From assembly GCA_943331005.2 (NCBI GenBank), contig CALQJX020000019.1:1-64000 (forward strand): 64,000 nucleotides of DNA, written 5' to 3'. Shown piece after piece: positions 18,501-27,279 of this stretch. Position 1 is the stretch's first letter. The number at the start of each line of letters is the position of its first letter. A model generated the notes under the pieces. The model saw only the letters and a program-made list of their open reading frames with translations, was not told the origin of the DNA and made no database searches. This DNA is from Bordetella parapertussis (GTDB taxonomy: Bacteria > Bacteroidota > Bacteroidia > Chitinophagales > Chitinophagaceae). The translations under genes and the position numbers were made by a program.

Positions 18501-21500
18501 TATCCTACTGAAACATTCCCGATAACAGTTCAGCTGAATCCGTTTGCAAGTGTTACCAATACGCTTACTATTCAGCCAGCTCCGGGTGTTGCCGTAAACA
18601 TAAATGGTCTTGCAGCATCTCCTGCGATTTTCAAATTCCTCAATGCTAAATATGTAACATTGGATGGTTTGAATACAGGTGGTTCAAGTCTTTCATTGAA
18701 TAACAACAATACCGGTACTTCTGCAACAGTTTGGTTTGCAAGTACCAACCTAGTTGGTCCTGGTAACAAATTTGTTACTGTTAGGAATACCAACATTGTA
18801 GGTGGTACTAATATTTCAGGTGCTACATCAAGCTGGGGTTTCCTGTCTGCTATAGATGGCGCAACACCAACTACTACTTCAGGTATGGATAACGATAATA
18901 TCACTATCCAGAATAATAATGTGACCAGAGTAGCATATGGTATCTATGCCTTTGGTACTGCTTATTCTTCTACTGGAGGTTTGGACAACTGGTTGATAAC
19001 CGGTAATAAATTCGGTCCGGATGTAAATGATGTAACAACGAACATTTCTTACAATGGTATGTATATGGGTAGTATGATGAACCCTGTTGTTACCAACAAT
19101 ACTGTACAGAATGTGGGTCTGCCTACATTAGCTTCTCAGGTAGTAGGTATCTTCTTTACCGGCCTTGTAAATGGTGCCGTTGTAAGTCAGAACACGATAA
19201 ATGGTCTGGTTTCTAATCAATGCTCCAGCTCCACAGGTGCCAACTTTGGTATAGGCTTTGGTTCTGTAAATACAATTCAGAACTGTACTATTACCAGAAA
19301 CGTGATATACAACATTAGTAACATATACAATGCAGCAAGTTGCGGACGTAGTGTAGGTATCATGATCAATACCTCTAATGGTGCAAGTAATACATTGATC
19401 GCAAACAACATGATCTCTGACATAAGATGTATGTCTGGAGCATCTGTTATCTATATGCCTGCAGGTATTGATATCGTAGGTACATCCGGTGGTGTTAAGG
19501 TTTATTACAATACCATTAATATGAATAGCGCGGTTGCAGGTAATAATGCTGCTACATTCTCTTCTTGTATCTACATCAGTAATGGTACCGGTTCAGGACT
19601 TGATATCAGGAATAACATATTCAGGAACAGTTACGATAACACTACCGTATCAAGTGATCTGAACTATTCTATCTATTCTGCAGTAGGTTCATCTAATTAC
19701 TCTAATATTAATTACAATAACTATTCAGTTGCCGGTACAAATCCATTGGCATTCATATTCTCTAACCAGTTCACATTGGCAAATATTCAGTCTGGATTAG
19801 GTGGTGATGCTAACTCTATGGTTTTGGCACCACAATTTATAAGCGGTACAAATTTGCGTCTGCTTGCATTTGCAGGTAACCTTCCGCTTATAGCAGGTAC
19901 TCCTGCAGTAAACGCAACTGTTGGTAATGACATAGATGGCACTACAAGGAGTGGTACAAACCCTGTAATTGGTGCTCATGAGGTAGTAATTGTTAACTGT
20001 ACCGGTTCTGTAGCAGGTACTGCTGCTCCGGCAATACCAGTATTCTGCGGATCTGGTGTAACAACTATCAATACAGCGGGTACTACTCAGGGACTGGGTG
20101 TATCTTACCAGTGGCAGTCTTCAACCGATAGTGCTGCATGGACAAACATAAGTGGTGCAACTAGCCTTAGCTATACAATACCTACAGCTATTTCAAATAC
20201 TACTTGGTACAGGATGAAGGTAGGTTGTAGCTTCAGTGCTACATCTGATTCCGTAACTACAAAGGTTGTTATCAATCCATTCCCTGCTCCAATTACAGGT
20301 CCTAACAAACTGTGTATCAACTCTACTTATACACTTGCCTCTGCTACACCATCAGGTATATGGAGCAGTAGTAACCCTGTTGTAGGCACTATTAGCCCTA
20401 CCGGTGTTGTTACAACAGGTGCCGGTGGAGGCAATACGATCATCAGCTATACATTGAGTACAGGTTGCCGTGTTACATCAAACGTAACAGTAAACAGTGT
20501 ACTTCCTGTAGTTTCAATAAATCCAACTCCCGGTACGGTTTGCGAAGGCGGTACTTCTCTGTTGAGCAGTACTTCTACAAATCCTGGTGCAACAGTATAT
20601 ACAATTGATAACATTACTTTTGCTCCGGTAACATTTACAGCAACCGGAACTTTCTCATCAGCTACTACGCCAACAACAGGTAGTAATGATGATGGTAACT
20701 ATTCTGTTCCTCTGCCATTTGCGTTTGAATTCTACGGAACTACTTATGCGGCAGGTACAAGTATGTTTATTGGCACAAATGGTTATGTTTCATTTGTCTC
20801 AGGTATGACAACTACAAGTATCGGAACAATGCCTAACGTTTCATTCCCGGCTACAATGTCGATCTTCGGCAGGGATATGAACCTGAATACAGGCGGTAAC
20901 ATTACATATGGTACAACAGGTACTGCACCTAACAGGAAGTTTGTAGTAAGCTATAACAGTGTTCCTGACTTTAGTACAGGTTTGATCGAAAATGGTCAGA
21001 TAGTACTTTCTGAGGCGACAGGTAATATTGAATATCATATTACTGCTGCAGCGGCTTCAACTCACTCTATAGGTATACAGGCTGCTGCAGGCTCTGCTTC
21101 AGCTATAGTGCCAGGTCAGAACTTTTCAACAACTCCACTTACAAACACAGCATACAGATTTGTTAAACCAAGTCCTGTTTATACATGGGTTGCTGATACT
21201 TCTCTTAGCGCTACCAATATTTTGTCACCAACTGCATCACCTGTAAATGCGACTACAACATATACGCTTACAGTTACAGCATCGAACGGTTGTGTGGCAA
21301 GTGCTAATGCTACTGTGACCACAAACCCTGTACCTGCTTCAATAGGTGGTACACTTCAGGTTTGTGCAGGTCTTACAACAACACTTTCTAACACAGCAAC
21401 AGGTGGTACGTGGCAGAGCAGTAACACTGCTATTGCTACTGTAGGTTCTACAACAGGTGTTGTAACAGGTGTAACTGCCGGTACTGTAACAATGACCTAT

Positions 21501-24500
21501 GCATTTACTGCAGGTCTGGGTTGTTATCGTACAGCTGTAGTTACAGTAAATCCTTTGCCAACTGCAATTGCAGGTACAAACGAAGTTTGTATTGCTTCTA
21601 CTACAACTCTTACAGATGTTGATGGCGGTGGTACATGGCAGAGTGCTAATACTTCTATTGCCACTATCGGTTCTGCCGATGGTATAGTGACAGGTGTTGT
21701 TGCAGGTACTACAAAAGTTACCTACACACTGCCTACCGGTTGTATCATAGACAGGGTGGTTACAGTTTATCCTGTGCCTTCTATAACAGTAACACCAACT
21801 ACGCCTACTACTTTCTGTATAGGTGACAGCACAAACGCATATAGCATTGCTGCTACTATGCCGGTTGCTACATTGCTTTCTCAGAACTTCAACGGTACAC
21901 TTGCCGGCTGGACAATAGAAACACCAGTTGGTTCTTCAGTAGGTGCATGGCAGATAGTTGCTTCTGGATTTGATGGTTCTTCAGGTGATGGCACTCCAAT
22001 GTTACAGGCATCTGCAATGATGGAAGGCAATCAGGTAATATCAAGAGTTGTATCTCCATCCTTTGCTACAATTGGTTACGATTCTGCGAAAATCTCTTTC
22101 AACCAGTATTTCCTGTCTGATGCATCAGATCAGGTACTTGCTGTTGAATATTCTGTAAACAACGGACCATGGGATACTGTTTACAGCTTCCTGGGTATGG
22201 CTACAGACGGTGGCAGCACATGGGCTGCAGATACACCACAGGTTATTCTCAGCCTGCCTTCAGATGCGATCAACCAGCCAAACGTAAGGTTGAGGTGGCA
22301 TTATAACGGTGCATTGTATGGTTGGTTCTTAGACAACATCAAAGTAAAAGGAACACTTCCTCCTGCTACTTATACATGGACCGGTGGTAGTGATCTTTCC
22401 TGTACTACATGTACTACTCCAATGATCACTCCGGCGGCAAGTGGCACTAACATCTATACTGTTTCTGCTGTGAGTGCTGTTGGTTGTACAACAAGCGGAA
22501 ACGTGACAGTGAACGTTAATCCATTGCCTTCGGTAATAGGTGGTTCACTGGAAGTTTGTGAAGCTGCGTCGACTACACTTACAAATGCTGATGCAGCTGG
22601 AACATGGACCAGCAGCAACACATCGGTTGCTGTTATCGGTTCTTCAACAGGCTTACTTGGTGGCATTGTTGCAGGTACTTCTATTATTACCTACACATTA
22701 CCTACAGGTTGTATTCGTTCTACAGTGATCACAGTTAATCCACTTCCTGCAGTTATAACAGGTACAATGGATGTGTGTGAAGGTCTTACAACAACTCTTG
22801 CTGATGTAACAGCAGCAGGTACATGGAGCAGCAGCAATACTGCAATAGCAGATGTGAACGCATCCGGAGTTGTTACAGGTATAGCTGCAGGTAATGCTAC
22901 AGTATCTTATACTATATCGGCTACAGGTTGTTACCGTACTGCAAACATGACAGTGAATCCGTTGCCGGCAACAATAGCAGGTACACCTGTTGTTTGTGAA
23001 GGTCTTACCACATCACTTTCAAATACAAGTACAGGTGGTACATGGATGAGTGGTAATATTTCTATCGCAACTATTGGCTCTTCTACCGGTATTCTTACGG
23101 GTGTACTTGCAGGAAATGCAATGATCACTTATACACTGCCAACAGGTTGTATCATAACTACTGAGGCAACAGTTAACGCCCTGCCGGCTGATATCACTGG
23201 TACTATGGATGTGTGCGAAGGACTGACAACAGCAATGGGTGAAACAACAACCGGTGGTACATGGACAAGCAGCAACACAGCAGTTGCTGATGTTGATGCA
23301 GCTGGCATAGTAACAGGTATTGCTGCAGGTAATGCAACAGTAACTTACACTATCACAGCTACAGGTTGTATCAAAACAACAGTAATTACTGTTAACCCGC
23401 TTCCTGCTACTATAACAGGTATACACGAAGTATGTGAAGGTCTTACTACTACACTGGCTAATACAAGTACCGGTGGTACCTGGATGAGCGATAACACATC
23501 TGTAGCAACTATCGGTTCTGCATCAGGTGTTGTTACCGGTGTTGTTGCAGGTACTGCAAATATCACTTACACACTACCAACTGGTTGTATCATGCCTACA
23601 CAGGTTACTGTTAATGCGCTTCCTGATGTAATTACAGGTACAATGGCAGTATGTGAAGGTCTGAACACAACGCTCAGCGAAACAACGACCGGTGGCACAT
23701 GGACCAGCAGCAATACAACAGTTGCTACTGTTGATGCTTTTGGTGTGGTAAGTGCGCTCGTTGCAGGAAACACAACTATTACTTATACAATTACTGCTAC
23801 AGGTTGTATCCGTACTGCTGATGTAACAGTAAATCCGCTACCAGCTGTAATAGGTGGTACACAGGCTGTATGTGAGGGTCTTACTACTACACTGACCAAC
23901 GCTACTTCAGGTGGTACATGGACAAGCACTGACAACTCTATTGCGACAATAGGTGCTACTTCTGGTATAGCTTCTGGTGTAAGTGCAGGTAATACAAACA
24001 TTACATTCACGATCACTTCTACAGGGTGTATCCGCACTACGGAACTTACAGTAAATGCAACTCCGGCTGCTATCTCTGGTACACCGGTAGTATGTGAAAG
24101 CCTTACTACAACATTGTCTGATGCTACACCATCGGGTACTTGGAGCAGCAGCAACACAACAATGGCTACGGTTGATGCTTCGGGCATAGTTTCCGGTCTT
24201 GCTGCAGGCAACCCGATCATCACTTACATGCTGCCTACTGGCTGTATCTCTACAGTAGTAGCAACAGTAAATCCATTGCCTGCTATTATAACAGGTACAA
24301 TGAACGTATGTGAAGGTCTTACCACTACACTTGCTGATGCTACACCACTTGGTATCTGGATCAGCGATAACACATCTGTGGCTACAGTAACTGCTTCTTC
24401 TGGTCTTGTTACAGGTATTGCTGCAGGTTCTGCAAACATTACCTATGCACTGAGCACTGGTTGTTTGCGCACTACTAATATGATCGTGAATCCGCTTCCT

Positions 24501-26063
24501 GCTACAATAGGTGGTGCTTCTGAAGTATGTGCTACATCTTCAATAACTCTAACTAACGGTACTGCAGGTGGTACATGGAGCAGCAGTAACCCAACAGTTG
24601 CTACAATAGGTGCTTCTTCAGGTATACTGAATGGTGTGGTTGCAGGTTCTGCTATCATTACTTATCAATTGGCTACAGGTTGTATCAAAACACATGCAAT
24701 GACAGTGAATGCGCTTCCGATAGTATATAATGTTACCGGTGGTGGCAGCTATTGCTTCAGCGGCGCAGGTGTAAACGTTGGAATGGCAAACTCTGAACTG
24801 ACCAACACATACAGGTTGTATAACGGTAGTACCCTTATGGCTACTGCAGCAGGTACAGGATCAACAGTATCCTTTGGTTCTATGACAGTTGCAGGTGTAT
24901 ACACAGTAGTAGCAACAACAACTCCTGGCTGTAACAGCAACATGAGCGGCAGTGCTACAGTAGTGATCATACCACTGGTAACTCCGGTTGTAACACTGGG
25001 CAGCACTCCTGATGATACAGTTTGCGCAGGCACATCAGTTACCTTCTCTGCAACTCCTATAAACGGTGGTACTACTCCGGCTTATGAATGGAAAGTGAAT
25101 GGCACTACTGTTTCTACTATAACAGCAGCTCATACATATGTGCCGGTAAATGGTGATGTTATAACAGTTACTATGACCAGCAGCGAAGCATGTCCTTCTC
25201 CTGCAACTGCTACAGCAGCTCAGACCATGATCGTAGTTTCTAACGAAACACCGGTTGTTACTGTGAATGTTGGTCCTAACGATACACTGTGTCAGGGTAG
25301 TACAGCAGTTTACACTGCTACATCACTCTTCGGCGGTAATGCTCCTATCTATACATGGTACAAGAACAGTGTTGCTACAGGTGCTACCGGTAGTATCTAC
25401 AGCTATGTACCTGTAAATGGTGATGTGATCATGGCAAGGCTGAACAGCAACTACCTTTGTCCGATAGTGAACAATGTTGCGAGCAACAATGTGAACATGA
25501 AGATCGATAGTGTGTTTGTGCCAGTAGTTGATATCTCTGCTAATCCTGGTCTGTATATTACATATGGTACTCCTGTTACGTTCACTTCTTCTGTTACCGA
25601 GGGTGGTCCTAAACCAACTTATCAGTGGTATGTAAATTCTGTAGCCGTAAACGGTGCAACATCAAATGTTTATACAAACAGCACACTGAACAATAATGAC
25701 TCTGTAGCTTGTCTGGTATGGGGTACAGGAATGTGCTCTTACTTCACATTCAACGCGGTGAAGATGGTTGTAAGTTCAGGTGTAGATGTTGTGATCGGTC
25801 AGTCTGATATCAGAATGATGCCAAACCCGACAGAAGGTGAGTTCGTTGTGAACGGTACACTTGCTACCCGCAACAATGCTGAAGTAAACCTTGAAGTAAT
25901 AGACATGCTTGGTCAGGTTGTATTCAAAGGAACTACAATTGCCAAAGCTGGTCAGCTGAATGAACGTGTGAAACTGAGCAATTCTCTTGCAAATGGTATG
26001 TACATGCTGAATGTACGTTCCGGCGGTGAACTGAAAGTATTCCACTTCGTGTTGAAACAATAA
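12588..26063 (+). CDS. Giant T9SS-secreted repeat protein (4491 aa), beta-helix and bacterial-Ig-like domains
   Basis: Signal peptide residues 1-19. Approximate domains: jellyroll-like 20-205; choice-of-anchor-like 209-315; Ig-like 320-410; GEVED (QVWIDFNNDGVFSISEEV) 421-594; Ig-like 600-690; jellyroll 698-870; FN3-like 878-985; parallel beta-helix 990-1790; spacer 1800-1920; second beta-helix 1926-2465; Ig-like 2470-2560; BIg2-like 2565-2640; lectin/nidogen-like 2670-2860; two BIg2 2917-3060; jellyroll 3094-3255; ten tandem BIg2 repeats 3315-4044; Ig/PKD-like domains to ~4400; T9SS type-A sorting domain 4407-4491 (MMPNPTEGEF, VIDMLGQVVF, GMYMLNVRSGGE). Thr/Ala/Gly/Ser-rich, few charges, paired cysteines in repeats. 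It should be exported by Sec, then T9SS, to the cell surface. A role in adhesion, gliding or polysaccharide contact is inferred; no catalytic motif was recognised. Uninterrupted frame of 13.5 kb; followed by a strong terminator. Confidence 0.93.
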   Translation: MKKIYLLLLLCAMSIPGFSQVVAISPTGDGGFESGTTLAANGWTGVNTSASIGWYLGTVPTGYSGARCSYFSISSGTANDYNPSAAATSHFYRDITIPVGATSINLSFLLKGSGETGYDRLLVYTAPTTVTPAAGVPASSTTALAGATLVYTQAAFYATYTSQSITLPNTLAGTTVRLIFTWQNDGVIGTLPAAAVDNISFTYIPPPPTITAAPTTLSFGGVTVGTPSPAQVANIAGTFLSPAAGTYTVTAPANYEVSSDGTTWFSSYTTAYTGSGFTSVPVYIRLTPTAATTYCGNVTIAGGTATTNIAVCGTGSTACSGTPTPGTAAISPASGLATTPFTLSLTGTTVAGGLTYQWQSSTSATGPFTNISGATTTTFGFTGISSNMYYQAVVTCPTFTPAQSNTVMATFLPTPACTTTAASWTSVGSFTYGVATFSVTAATGPNLLDNTIMASLNTATAYLSRTATIAPITLYKGNFYPSSISYGTASTYQEAQVWIDFNNDGVFSISEEVTGVIGLGLLTTTINPVNFNITIPLSAPTGVHLMRVRGIWESIATTLGVYPARLDPCLLNFASSNPNYFSGTCVDYYVDIQTAPPCVGTPTAGIINATVSNGCTPYTSNLTLVGASSSSGLLFQWSSSADDITYAPITGATSNTYAASVTANIYYKCTITCVASGLSATTPSKYLTLLPVSYASIPFFESFEPSWINACAIADAPNNFWRNTTTSVSVNNFWRRQDDPQAANTGAWVNPTLGQFAPVSSDGSYSARWHSYQASSGTTGDLNLYINLPVGTKQISYDYINTSGTDVITCRISIDGGATWTTVDAPPAVASIWTNRTFTTTLASPTAIVRFQTTGDFGVTDIGLDNVNIYELLPCVTPTNQPTVLNLTPGLFNVNGSFTASSPAANKYMVIMTTTSTAPTAPTDGINYAVGSTVLGGTVVANSNYTTYNATGLTPGTQYWFWVYAYNSLCTGGPLYATGAPLTNTVLTTSCSLTGIKTVGPTGDYPTITAALTAVNTFGLAGPLAIELQTTYDGTGETYPIVISTPPCASATNTLTIRPQGTLTVTYGTAAQPFFDLNGARYVIIDGRVGSTGTTKALTIINTNTGGQAIRFVNDASNNIVRYCNVKSVNTSTVQGTIFFFTTTGLTGNDNNIIDNCDISDGATTPYNAIYSTGTTGKENSGNVISNCNISNFFAATTTSNGIFLSTANTDWTITGNRLFQTAARTYTTGTAHRGIIISNTVGNNFVVTNNTVGYASAAGTGTYTMNGAVATSFQAIYLSVGNAIPSSVQGNIVTGFNFTTTSTASTVGGAFTGINIIFGSVNVGNITPNIIGATSGNGAITATINTNTGGTVVGINASASNPAAINIQNNIIGSITVNNGTTTLGGGIQGIQISSTGSYSVTGNTIGSTTTANSFSMPTVTTGAQFIYGINSATTTANIVQPIISNNIVANHTALGNATTSASAGIINTSNASATITGNTIYNISSATTNTVATGQTGVMGIGYYGNTLPLATITNNTIYSIINTNTTAIGTTVCGIGTTNAVGPMIAGNKIYDLRNANTGTTATAPPRAVGVLVGTPTTTGATVVNNMISLGNALTTNTSFTGIMNAATGTLPMNVYFNTVNIEGTATTGANPSACMIRGNYSATAFTTPMDVRNNIFNNVRTGGTGKHYAIANTVGGTASATGWGSNASNYNILNGNAATIGFWSGDKTFATWKTSSLSDNNSYTASAVTFVNAAAGDLHINMGVIANNVESHGIAIAGYNTDFDNQTRPGPTSVNGGGFAPDLGADEFDGNPLSNLPPTITYTTLTNACGTGDRTFTATIADGDLIPISGTLQPRVYFKKGAAGTWFSTQGTLTAGTAANGTWSFTISSSLMGGLALNDQIFYYVIAQDGATQISSNPSAGMVATDVNTVTTPPTTPNSYNVLLSLSGTIPVGAASAAPFNTITSAVNAYNTGCISGPVVFSLTDATYPTETFPITVQLNPFASVTNTLTIQPAPGVAVNINGLAASPAIFKFLNAKYVTLDGLNTGGSSLSLNNNNTGTSATVWFASTNLVGPGNKFVTVRNTNIVGGTNISGATSSWGFLSAIDGATPTTTSGMDNDNITIQNNNVTRVAYGIYAFGTAYSSTGGLDNWLITGNKFGPDVNDVTTNISYNGMYMGSMMNPVVTNNTVQNVGLPTLASQVVGIFFTGLVNGAVVSQNTINGLVSNQCSSSTGANFGIGFGSVNTIQNCTITRNVIYNISNIYNAASCGRSVGIMINTSNGASNTLIANNMISDIRCMSGASVIYMPAGIDIVGTSGGVKVYYNTINMNSAVAGNNAATFSSCIYISNGTGSGLDIRNNIFRNSYDNTTVSSDLNYSIYSAVGSSNYSNINYNNYSVAGTNPLAFIFSNQFTLANIQSGLGGDANSMVLAPQFISGTNLRLLAFAGNLPLIAGTPAVNATVGNDIDGTTRSGTNPVIGAHEVVIVNCTGSVAGTAAPAIPVFCGSGVTTINTAGTTQGLGVSYQWQSSTDSAAWTNISGATSLSYTIPTAISNTTWYRMKVGCSFSATSDSVTTKVVINPFPAPITGPNKLCINSTYTLASATPSGIWSSSNPVVGTISPTGVVTTGAGGGNTIISYTLSTGCRVTSNVTVNSVLPVVSINPTPGTVCEGGTSLLSSTSTNPGATVYTIDNITFAPVTFTATGTFSSATTPTTGSNDDGNYSVPLPFAFEFYGTTYAAGTSMFIGTNGYVSFVSGMTTTSIGTMPNVSFPATMSIFGRDMNLNTGGNITYGTTGTAPNRKFVVSYNSVPDFSTGLIENGQIVLSEATGNIEYHITAAAASTHSIGIQAAAGSASAIVPGQNFSTTPLTNTAYRFVKPSPVYTWVADTSLSATNILSPTASPVNATTTYTLTVTASNGCVASANATVTTNPVPASIGGTLQVCAGLTTTLSNTATGGTWQSSNTAIATVGSTTGVVTGVTAGTVTMTYAFTAGLGCYRTAVVTVNPLPTAIAGTNEVCIASTTTLTDVDGGGTWQSANTSIATIGSADGIVTGVVAGTTKVTYTLPTGCIIDRVVTVYPVPSITVTPTTPTTFCIGDSTNAYSIAATMPVATLLSQNFNGTLAGWTIETPVGSSVGAWQIVASGFDGSSGDGTPMLQASAMMEGNQVISRVVSPSFATIGYDSAKISFNQYFLSDASDQVLAVEYSVNNGPWDTVYSFLGMATDGGSTWAADTPQVILSLPSDAINQPNVRLRWHYNGALYGWFLDNIKVKGTLPPATYTWTGGSDLSCTTCTTPMITPAASGTNIYTVSAVSAVGCTTSGNVTVNVNPLPSVIGGSLEVCEAASTTLTNADAAGTWTSSNTSVAVIGSSTGLLGGIVAGTSIITYTLPTGCIRSTVITVNPLPAVITGTMDVCEGLTTTLADVTAAGTWSSSNTAIADVNASGVVTGIAAGNATVSYTISATGCYRTANMTVNPLPATIAGTPVVCEGLTTSLSNTSTGGTWMSGNISIATIGSSTGILTGVLAGNAMITYTLPTGCIITTEATVNALPADITGTMDVCEGLTTAMGETTTGGTWTSSNTAVADVDAAGIVTGIAAGNATVTYTITATGCIKTTVITVNPLPATITGIHEVCEGLTTTLANTSTGGTWMSDNTSVATIGSASGVVTGVVAGTANITYTLPTGCIMPTQVTVNALPDVITGTMAVCEGLNTTLSETTTGGTWTSSNTTVATVDAFGVVSALVAGNTTITYTITATGCIRTADVTVNPLPAVIGGTQAVCEGLTTTLTNATSGGTWTSTDNSIATIGATSGIASGVSAGNTNITFTITSTGCIRTTELTVNATPAAISGTPVVCESLTTTLSDATPSGTWSSSNTTMATVDASGIVSGLAAGNPIITYMLPTGCISTVVATVNPLPAIITGTMNVCEGLTTTLADATPLGIWISDNTSVATVTASSGLVTGIAAGSANITYALSTGCLRTTNMIVNPLPATIGGASEVCATSSITLTNGTAGGTWSSSNPTVATIGASSGILNGVVAGSAIITYQLATGCIKTHAMTVNALPIVYNVTGGGSYCFSGAGVNVGMANSELTNTYRLYNGSTLMATAAGTGSTVSFGSMTVAGVYTVVATTTPGCNSNMSGSATVVIIPLVTPVVTLGSTPDDTVCAGTSVTFSATPINGGTTPAYEWKVNGTTVSTITAAHTYVPVNGDVITVTMTSSEACPSPATATAAQTMIVVSNETPVVTVNVGPNDTLCQGSTAVYTATSLFGGNAPIYTWYKNSVATGATGSIYSYVPVNGDVIMARLNSNYLCPIVNNVASNNVNMKIDSVFVPVVDISANPGLYITYGTPVTFTSSVTEGGPKPTYQWYVNSVAVNGATSNVYTNSTLNNNDSVACLVWGTGMCSYFTFNAVKMVVSSGVDVVIGQSDIRMMPNPTEGEFVVNGTLATRNNAEVNLEVIDMLGQVVFKGTTIAKAGQLNERVKLSNSLANGMYMLNVRSGGELKVFHFVLKQ
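22530..24719 (+). repeat. Ten tandem ~219-bp repeats (73-residue BIg2-like units)
   Basis: 2190 bp, exactly 10 x 219 on average (residues 3315-4044). Each unit runs from IxGTxxVCEGL through GGTWxSSNTxxATI and GVVAGxxxITYxLPTGC to VNPLP. Each has two conserved Cys (in VCEG and TGC). Units 4, 6, 8 resemble each other more than units 5 and 7, which also resemble each other, showing a 438-bp higher-order period. Two further units lie upstream at about 21336-21770 and one near 20280-20510. Confidence 0.9.
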
Positions 26064-26084
26064 CCGACACTCAGTCATATTATA

Positions 26085-26116
26085 AACAGTCCCGCAATTG
26101 CGGGACTGTTTTTTTA
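26085..26116. terminator. Strong terminator after the giant adhesin gene
   Basis: AACAGTCCCGCAA (26085-26097) is followed without loop by its reverse complement TTGCGGGACTGTT (to 26110) and a run of T; a 26-nt perfect palindrome. Confidence 0.93.
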
Positions 26117-26154
26117 TAGGGCATGTTTGATTTTTTGCCGTTCTTTGCAATGGT

Positions 26155-27279
26155 ATGGAGCAACGGAATGCGCTTTATTATATTTTCTCTGTAGTGAGGT
26201 TATTGTTGTATCCCATAGCATTGTTGTATGGTGCAATAGTGTGGTGGAGAAACAGGATGTACGATACAGGTCTGTCTTCATCGGTAAGATTTAGTGTGCC
26301 GGTGATTGCTATTGGCAACCTGTCTACAGGAGGTACCGGTAAAACACCACATGTGGAATATCTGGTACGATTACTGCAATACAGGTATCAGGTGGCTACA
26401 ATGAGCAGAGGCTACAAAAGGCGTACTCAGGGTTTCATATTAGCGGGAGAAGACAGTAACGCATTGCGTATAGGTGATGAGCCTATGCAGTATCAACTGA
26501 AGTTTCCGGAACTTGCTGTAAGTGTTGCTGAAGAGCGTATGACCGGTATACCTGCACTACTACAGCGCAGACCAGATGTAGATGTGATATTACTGGATGA
26601 TGCCTACCAGCACCGATCTGTAAAAGCCGGTTTGAATATTTTGATCACCGATCATTCACGTCCGTTCTATAAAGATCATATTCTACCATTTGGTAGCCTG
26701 AGGGAGGGCAGAGGTGCCAGCAAGAGAGCGAATGTGATCATCGTTTCGAAATGCCCGCTCAATATTACTGCAACTGAAGCACAGAAAATAAAAGCAAACA
26801 TAGCTCCGCACAATGACCAGCAGGTATTCTTTACCGGCCTGCAATACATGACTCCTTATAATTTCATTACAGGTGAGCCTGTTTCTCTGGAGCGTAAGAA
26901 TGCTTTATTGGTTTGTGGCATTGCCCGTCCCGAACCGTTACTAGCCTTCATATCTCAGCAAGCTACAGGAGTGCATACGCTTTCCTATAGCGATCATCAT
27001 TACTTTGTTTCTGCAGATCTGGAAGAGATAAAGTCTGCATACGTAAAATGGGATGTTGCTGAAAAGGTGATAGTAACTACCGAAAAAGATGCAGCCCGGC
27101 TGATGCTTCACTACGATAAGCTGGCAGAGTGGGGTATTACCATTGCAGTATTACCAGTAGCGGTAGTAGTATTGCTGGGAGGTGGTGAAGAACTGGATTC
27201 TATTGTTTTGAGCTATGTAGAGAAAACGATTGCAGACAATATGGAAGACCAGTTTGCAGAGCAACCGGTATTATTTTGA
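26155..27279 (+). CDS. lpxK: Tetraacyldisaccharide 4'-kinase
   Basis: 374 residues. N-terminal membrane-associated helix, then PVIAIGNLSTGGTGKTP with the Walker A loop (around residues 51-65), VATMSRGYKRRT, and DVILLDDAYQHRSV, all typical of LpxK. It phosphorylates the 4' position of the lipid A disaccharide precursor at the inner membrane's cytoplasmic face. A near-consensus box GTTCTTTG ends 7 nt before the ATG. The 3' end overlaps the convergent LysE gene by 9 bp. Confidence 0.94.
   Translation: MEQRNALYYIFSVVRLLLYPIALLYGAIVWWRNRMYDTGLSSSVRFSVPVIAIGNLSTGGTGKTPHVEYLVRLLQYRYQVATMSRGYKRRTQGFILAGEDSNALRIGDEPMQYQLKFPELAVSVAEERMTGIPALLQRRPDVDVILLDDAYQHRSVKAGLNILITDHSRPFYKDHILPFGSLREGRGASKRANVIIVSKCPLNITATEAQKIKANIAPHNDQQVFFTGLQYMTPYNFITGEPVSLERKNALLVCGIARPEPLLAFISQQATGVHTLSYSDHHYFVSADLEEIKSAYVKWDVAEKVIVTTEKDAARLMLHYDKLAEWGITIAVLPVAVVVLLGGGEELDSIVLSYVEKTIADNMEDQFAEQPVLF

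Noticed and set aside
22530..24719. CRISPR-like regular repeats
   Set aside because: Period is 219 bp, the units are coding and in frame, with no short constant repeat and variable spacer.
22454..25033. Many minus-strand open frames of 65-146 codons across the giant gene's repeats
   Set aside because: They arise from the repetitive Thr/Ala/Gly codon pattern of the plus-strand gene, recur once per repeat, have no start signals and are Val/Pro/Thr-rich mirror translations.
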